Shown one piece after another: positions 58,514 to 64,000 of a stretch of 64,000 nucleotides of DNA. Source of the stretch: Cannabis sativa (lineage: Eukaryota; Streptophyta; Magnoliopsida; Rosales; Cannabaceae); the NCBI RefSeq assembly GCF_029168945.1, contig NC_083602.1:77148600-77212599 (forward strand). The letters run 5' to 3'. Below the pieces are notes generated by a model, which saw only the letters and a program-made list of their open reading frames with translations, ran no database searches and was not told the DNA's origin. Made by a program: the position numbers and the translations under genes. The first letter of the stretch is position 1, and the number at the start of each line of letters is the position of its first letter.

Positions 58514-61500
58514 ATGGGGTTGCATGAGAAGGATATGCGACCTGTTACGTCGAGTATATATGGTTTTACCGGCGACGTCATTCACTGAAAGGGATGATCA
58601 AGCTCCCGTTTACCTTGGGAACCGCCCCTGTAGTAGCCAAGTCGATGGCTGACTTCGGGGTAATCGACCAATATTCGGCATACAATGCCGTGATTGCTCG
58701 GCTAATTTTGAAGGAGATGAAGATCGTGAAGTCGATCTATCATCTCACTGTTGGGTTTTATGCCATAAATAAAACTCCATTTCAATGTAATCTATTTTAT
58801 TTAACATCAATAAAGAAATAGAAGTATTTTTCATTCATTTGTGTATGTTTTGGTTCACTTTATCAATTGCTTGTCTATTTGATTTATAAATTCATCTTAA
58901 ACCCTTTTCACATACTTGATCCTGTTTATTGTGTTGTCATCACATTAGAAAGTAAACATGACTATGTGAATAAAGTTTCCTAGATTTATCAGACACAGGG
59001 TTTTACTGATATGATAATCTACAACAAGAGTTTACTTGCATTTGGAGAAATGCTATGTTCTTTCCAGAACATTGGTTAAAGTAAAGCTCAGGTTGGATGC
59101 ATGGATTATGCATCGGAAGGGACCGATATTGAACTTTGACTTAGATTTAATTAAACTTACCATAAAATCTATTCAAGTCAATATCGCCTAGTTGATCCTA
59201 GATCAAATGTTCTTAATCCTGTTATGATTAGGCTCAATCTTGAAAGGCTATTCGTGTTCTTTGATTTGTTGGTTAAGCCTACTTTTAGGTCAGGGTGATA
59301 CGTACATTTTGGGAACACGGTAGTGCAATTGAGTGGGAGTGCTAACATAAACATGGAATCTATAGCTTCTATCTGGAAAATAGTAAGCAAAGGATGATCT
59401 CCTTCGAGCTTGACCAAACGAACATAAATGGTGGAGTACTCATTTTACATAAGCTGAAACATCATTTATATGGGGTCAAGTGTTTTGAGGATAAAATACA
59501 TAGTAGGGTGTAACGGTAATCTAATCCCTTTACAGTATAGATCATTCATATAGAGGATCATTGATCAAATTAGGATTATAACAATGGATAACTAATGATG
59601 TGTCTATATGGTGGAACATATAGAGCATTCTATATATTGAGAGTGCAATTCTAAGTTCTATACGTGGATTCAACGAAGAATTAATAAGTTAGTGAATTTT
59701 AGTGATGAATTCTTGATCTACTTATTGGAAGCTCGGTTATATAGACTCATGGTCCCCGCACTAGTTGAGATAATATTGTTTGTAAGACTCATGTAATTGG
59801 TTCTCATTAATCAATTGTAATTCTTAAGTTAGACTATGTCTATTTGTGAATTTTCACTAAGTAAGGGCGAAATTGTAAAGAAAGAGTTGTTAGGGGCATA
59901 TTTGTTAATTATGATACTTTGTATGGTTCAATTAATAAATATGATAAATGACAATATTATTTAATAATTATTTATAGTTATTAAATAGTTAGAATTGTCA
60001 TTTAAATGGTTGAATTAGAAAATTGGCGTTTTTGAGAAAATCAGATACAAAAGTGATAAAACTGCAAAATTGCAAAAAGTGAGGCCCAAATCCAATAAGC
60101 CTTGGCCGGCCACTTTTATAGGACTTTTACCTCTGATATTTTTATTATTTTAATGCCAAATAAGTCAAACCTAACCCTAGTGGAATGCTATAAATAGGTA
60201 GCGAAGGCTTCAGGAAGATTACACTTTTCATTCAGAAAAACCTGAGCCTCTCTCTCTACCTTTGGCCGCCACTCTCTCTCTCTCTTCTTCCTTAGAATTT
60301 CGAAACCCCTTAGTGATTAGAGTAGTGCCCACACACAGCAAGCAATACCTCAATCATAGTGAGGAAGATCGTGAAGAAAGATTTTCTGCAAAAGGAATTT
60401 CAGCATCAAAGATTCAGAGAAAGAGATCCAGGTTCAGATCTTGATAATACTCTGCGACAGAAAGGATACAAGGGTTAGAGATCTGAACGGAAGGAGTCAT
60501 TTAATTTCGCTGCGCCCAATGTAAGGTTTGCTAAACTTTATATGTGTTTACTTCATCGTTTTAGAAAGTTCATATTTAGGGTGTTAATCAACATACTTGT
60601 GAGTAGATCTAAGATCCTGGTAAAATAATTTCCAACACTCAAATTGAAGTTCCCTACTCCCGGTGGAGTAGGTTCTGTGCGAGGAGTCCAGTCAGACTCG
60701 GGAGAATGCTACAATGCAGCAGTCAAGCTCGCAGAGAAGAAATCGGTTAATGTCATCTATCTGTTAGAGGCACCACCTCCTCCCCAGGAGTTCCTTAGGA
60801 TAGAAGAAGTGTCGAATAAAGATAGACCGGATATGGATCCGAGGATCCTCGATTATGCCGCGACCGCCCAAGCCGCAGAAGACACTATTGAGGTACCTAT
60901 CGATCCCGTAGATAATGGTAAAGTTTTGAAAATTGGCTCTAAATTGACTTTTCAGCAGCGAGAAAAACTAACGACATTTCTCAAACAAAATCTTGATGTT
61001 TTCACTTGGAAACATTCAGATATGGTCGGAATATCTCCACAGGTCACGTGTCATTGCTTGAACATTGACCCCGAAGTGCGAGGTGTCCGACAGAAGCGCC
61101 GCAAAATGGACCCCGCAAGGTACCAAGCGCTAAAAGATGAAGTCGACCGCCTCCTAGCATGGGGCTTCATACGGGAATCGTTCTATCCCGATTGGTTAGA
61201 AAATCCTGTACTCGTGCCCAAGCCTAACAGCTCATGGCGCACATGCATTGACTTTACAGATTTAAATAAAGCCTGTCCCAAAGACAACTTTCTACTTCCT
61301 AGCATTGACCAACTTGTTGATGCCACTGCAGGTCATGAACTTATCAGCTTCATGGACGCATACTCGGGATATAATCAAATCCTGATGTATGAGCCAGATC
61401 AAGAACATACCTCGTTCATTACAGATTAAGGTCTGTATTGTTATAAAGTAATGCCTTTTGGTTTGATAAACGCAGGTGCGACGTGTCAGAGATTGGTAAA

Positions 61501-64000
61501 TATGATGTTCGTAGATTTGCTTGGGGATACCATGGAAGTGTATGTTGACGATATGCTCGTAAAATCTCAACACGCAAAAGACCATGTCAACCATTTACAA
61601 GCGATGTTTGAGATACTTAGACGATATAAAATGCGGCTAAATCCACTAAAGTGCGTCTTTGGAGTTGGTTCAGGGAAATTCCTCGAATTCATGGTTCATC
61701 AGCGAGGAATATAGGTAAACCCTGTGAAGATCAAAGCATTAGCAGAAATGCGATCACCGACTAAGCCAAAAGAAGTCCAAAGTCTCACAGGTAAAGTCGC
61801 TGCTCTAAACTGTTTTATATCTCGATCCTTTGATAAATGCAAGGAGTTTTTTCAGATTTTAAAAGGCAATTAGAAGTTCCAATGGACGGAGAAATGCGAA
61901 CAGGCTTTTCAAGCATTAAAAACGCATTTGGGGCAGCCCCCAATCCTATCAAAACCCATAACCGGTGAAGTCTTATCGATTTATCTAGCGGTGTCAGAAT
62001 ATGCGATTAGTTCGGTACTAATCCGCGAAGATCAAGGACGACAGTACTCGGTGTACTATGTCAGTAAATGCCTGCTAGACGCTGAGACCCGCTATCCTCA
62101 AATGGAAAAGTTAGCATTCGCCTTGGTAATGTTGTCGAGAAAGCTGCGGCCTTATTTTCAGGCCCACAATATTGAAGTTTTAACAAACTACCCTCTGAGG
62201 CAAGTCTTAGCAAAACCAGAGACATCGGGGAGATTGTTGAAATGGTTGGTAGAGCTAAGCCAGTTCGACATCAGATACAAACCGAGAACTGCGATCAAGG
62301 GGCAAGCCTTGGCAGATTTCATTCTCGAGTTCCCAAGTAGTGAAGTGGCACTCATAAATGACAAGATCGACACCGCTATACCAAATGGAGAAGGATGGAC
62401 ATTGTACGTCGATGGGGCTTCTAATAACAAAGGTTCCGACGGTGGAATCATACTAATCAGTCCCAACAATTTTAAGGTACACACTGCTTTACATTTCGAA
62501 TTTTCTGCATCTAACAATGAAGCCGAGTATTTTTGATCGCAGGATTAAAGCTCGCTCTCGAGATGAAAATCGAATACTTACAGGCTTTTAGCGATTCCCA
62601 AGTCGTATGCCAGGTGAATGGAGAATATCTGGCCAGAGGTGGACGCTTGGTTGAGTATCTCGCCATAGTATGCGAGCTGTTGCAGAAATTAAAGAAAGTA
62701 GTCGTGTCCCGAGTACCGCGTGCTCATAACTCACACGCAGATGCATTGGCCCGTTTGGCCTCGACTAGAGAAGCTGAATTACTCGATGTAATTCCTGTTG
62801 ACGTATTGACTTACCCGATAATAAATCGAGAAGAAATAATGGAAATTGATATCGCCCAAGAAGTCACCTGGATGACTCCAATAATCGCATATCTGGAAAA
62901 GGGTATCTTGCCCGAAGACAAAATGGAAGCGAGAAAACTGCGGCAGCGGGCTGCCCGATATGTCATCTATGATGGAAGATTGTATCGCAGAAGCTTCAGT
63001 CAACCACTACTCAAATGTATTGATGGGGAAGATTGCGAGTACATACTTCACGAGGTGCACGGGGGTATTTGTGGGAATCATACTAGTGGTAATTCCCTTG
63101 CCCTAAAAATCATGCGACAGGGGTATTACTGGCCTACCTTGCGGCAAGACGCTTTCAACTTCGCAAAGAAATGCGACAAATGTCAGCGGATAGCCACATA
63201 TGCCTATCAACCTCCGAGCTGCTTGCATTCCATCACAAGCCCTTGGCCCTTTGCAAGGTGGGGCATTGACTTGATAGGTGAACTACCTAAAGGAAAAGGC
63301 AGAGTCAAGTACGCTGTAGTCGCAGTCGATTACTTTACAAAATGGGCTGAGGCCCAAGCACTAGCAACCATCACAGCGGCTAAATTGCCCGAGTTAGTCT
63401 ACAACTCCATAATCTGTCGATTTGGCATTCCCTATAAACTCATTTCAGATAACGAAAAGCAATTTGACTGTAAGGAGATGCGACACTTATGCGAAGACTT
63501 GGGAATTAAAAAAGGTTCTCAACAGTCGCCTATCTGCAAAGTAATGGGCAAACTGAAGCAGTCAACAAGATAATAAAGCACACCATCAAAGGAAAACTTG
63601 AAGAACGTAAGGGGGTATGGCCAGATGAGCTTTCGCAAGTTTTATGGTCATACAACACGACCCCCCGATCCACGACTGGTGAGACTCCTTTCTCGCTCTC
63701 TTATGGATGCGAGGCTATGGTACCAGTTGAGATTGGGGCAGGTTCCCTACGAAGAGATGTTTTTAACATTGAATAGAACGAAGAAAAGCACTCGCTCTAT
63801 CTCGACCTTCTAGAAGAAAAGCGCGATCAGGCTCACCTAAAAAACGCAGCTTATCAGCGGCGAATTGCAAGATACTTCAACTCTAAGGTCAAGGAAAGAG
63901 TCCTGCGAGTAGGAGACTTAGTCCTTCGAAAAATAATGCCAAATACGAAGAACCCAGCGCATGGGGTCTTCGGGGACAGTTGGGAAGGACCATATCTCAT
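58514..64000 (+). pseudogene. Tat-lineage Pol: protease end, RT, two RNase H domains, integrase; runs off the window
   Basis: Protease end at 58,520-58,748 (KLPFTLGTAPVVAKSMADF). After the nested solo LTR, pol resumes at 60,638 with an RT: CIDFTDLNKACPKDNF (about 61,247), FMDAYSGYNQI, then YVDDMLVKS (61,541), broken by TAA at 61,427 and TAG at 61,712. The first RNase H has DVSGRLLKW-like and YPQMEKLAFALV parts. A second RNase H (LYVDGASNNKGSDGG at about 62,404; AFSDSQVVCQVNGEY; RAHNSHADALARLAS) marks the Tat clade, which carries an extra RNase H. It is shifted in frame at about 62,529. The integrase has CDKCQR (63,174), GIDLIGELPKGKG, ISDNEKQFD and, after a shift near 63,540, NGQTEAVNKIIK. 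The C-terminal part runs to the window end. Confidence 0.85.
58749..60637 (+). mobile_element. Copia solo LTR (Y family) inside the Tat pol, TSD CTCAC/CTCAA
   Basis: TGTTGGGTTTTATGCC...TTTCCAACA, 1,889 bp; no PBS or PPT next to it. The flanks are CTCAC (58,744-58,748) and CTCAA (60,638-60,642), a five-base duplication with one change. It separates the Tat protease end from the RT. It shares the CTATAAATAGGTAG TATA box (60,188) and the leader with AGTAGTGCCCACACAC (60,321). Confidence 0.85.

Overview
This is a stretch of plant nuclear DNA. It is AT-rich, has introns with GT...AG borders and TGGGCC promoter motifs, and is dominated by LTR retrotransposons of known plant lineages (Ty3 chromovirus, Ty3 Tat, Ty1/copia Sirevirus and a second copia family) plus MULE-like and CACTA-like DNA elements. 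The FAR1-related, GRF zinc-finger and Ulp1-like families suit a eudicot. A closer placement (for example Cannabaceae) would only be a guess. No tRNA, rRNA or CRISPR was recognised.

Region 1 (1-21.2 kb) is an island of low-copy-looking genes and decayed genes: a FAR1-related fragment (minus, with a stop codon), a viroplasmin/RNase H N-terminal domain gene (plus, with a stop codon), an intact coiled-coil protein (minus), a two-exon GRF zinc-finger protein (plus) and a long multi-exon Ulp1-like cysteine protease gene (minus). All splice phases from the third exon of the protease gene onward are preserved, but it has in-frame stops. Four promoter-like modules, spaced 160-190 bp once a 2.5-kb MULE-like insertion is subtracted, lie between the divergent FAR1-like and viroplasmin genes. 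Between 5 and 13 kb lie a kilobase-scale tandem duplication and a 1.8-kb satellite-like array (132/153-bp units, with a 3-unit higher-order period).

Region 2 (21.2-46.4 kb) is a nest. A minus-strand copia element (leader, primer-binding site and internally deleted LTR) has received a complete, probably young chromovirus (22,458-31,483, TSD TTAAA, one open 1,511-codon gag-pol). To the right are a decayed copia pol with its 3' LTR, then a decayed Sirevirus (gag, pol, extra 3' ORF, 3' LTR). A minus-strand chromovirus solo LTR (TSD TCGCC) splits the Sirevirus extra ORF.

Region 3 (46.4-55.1 kb) has one short exon-like ORF followed by a second nest: an old chromovirus LTR is split after its first 6 bp by a copia solo LTR (TSD GTTAT). 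That solo LTR is split in turn by another minus-strand chromovirus solo LTR (TSD TTGCC). The old LTR also carries a CACTA-like element (TSD AGT).

Region 4 (55.1-64 kb) is a decayed Tat-lineage Ty3 element (5' LTR, PBS, gag, protease, RT, two RNase H domains, integrase) that runs off the right edge and is split by another copia solo LTR. The window therefore shows mostly successive transposition, LTR-LTR recombination and decay. The parts least explained by known families are the satellite-like array, the duplicated block with a conserved TATA box, the promoter modules and a cluster of perfect palindromes in a retrotransposon leader.
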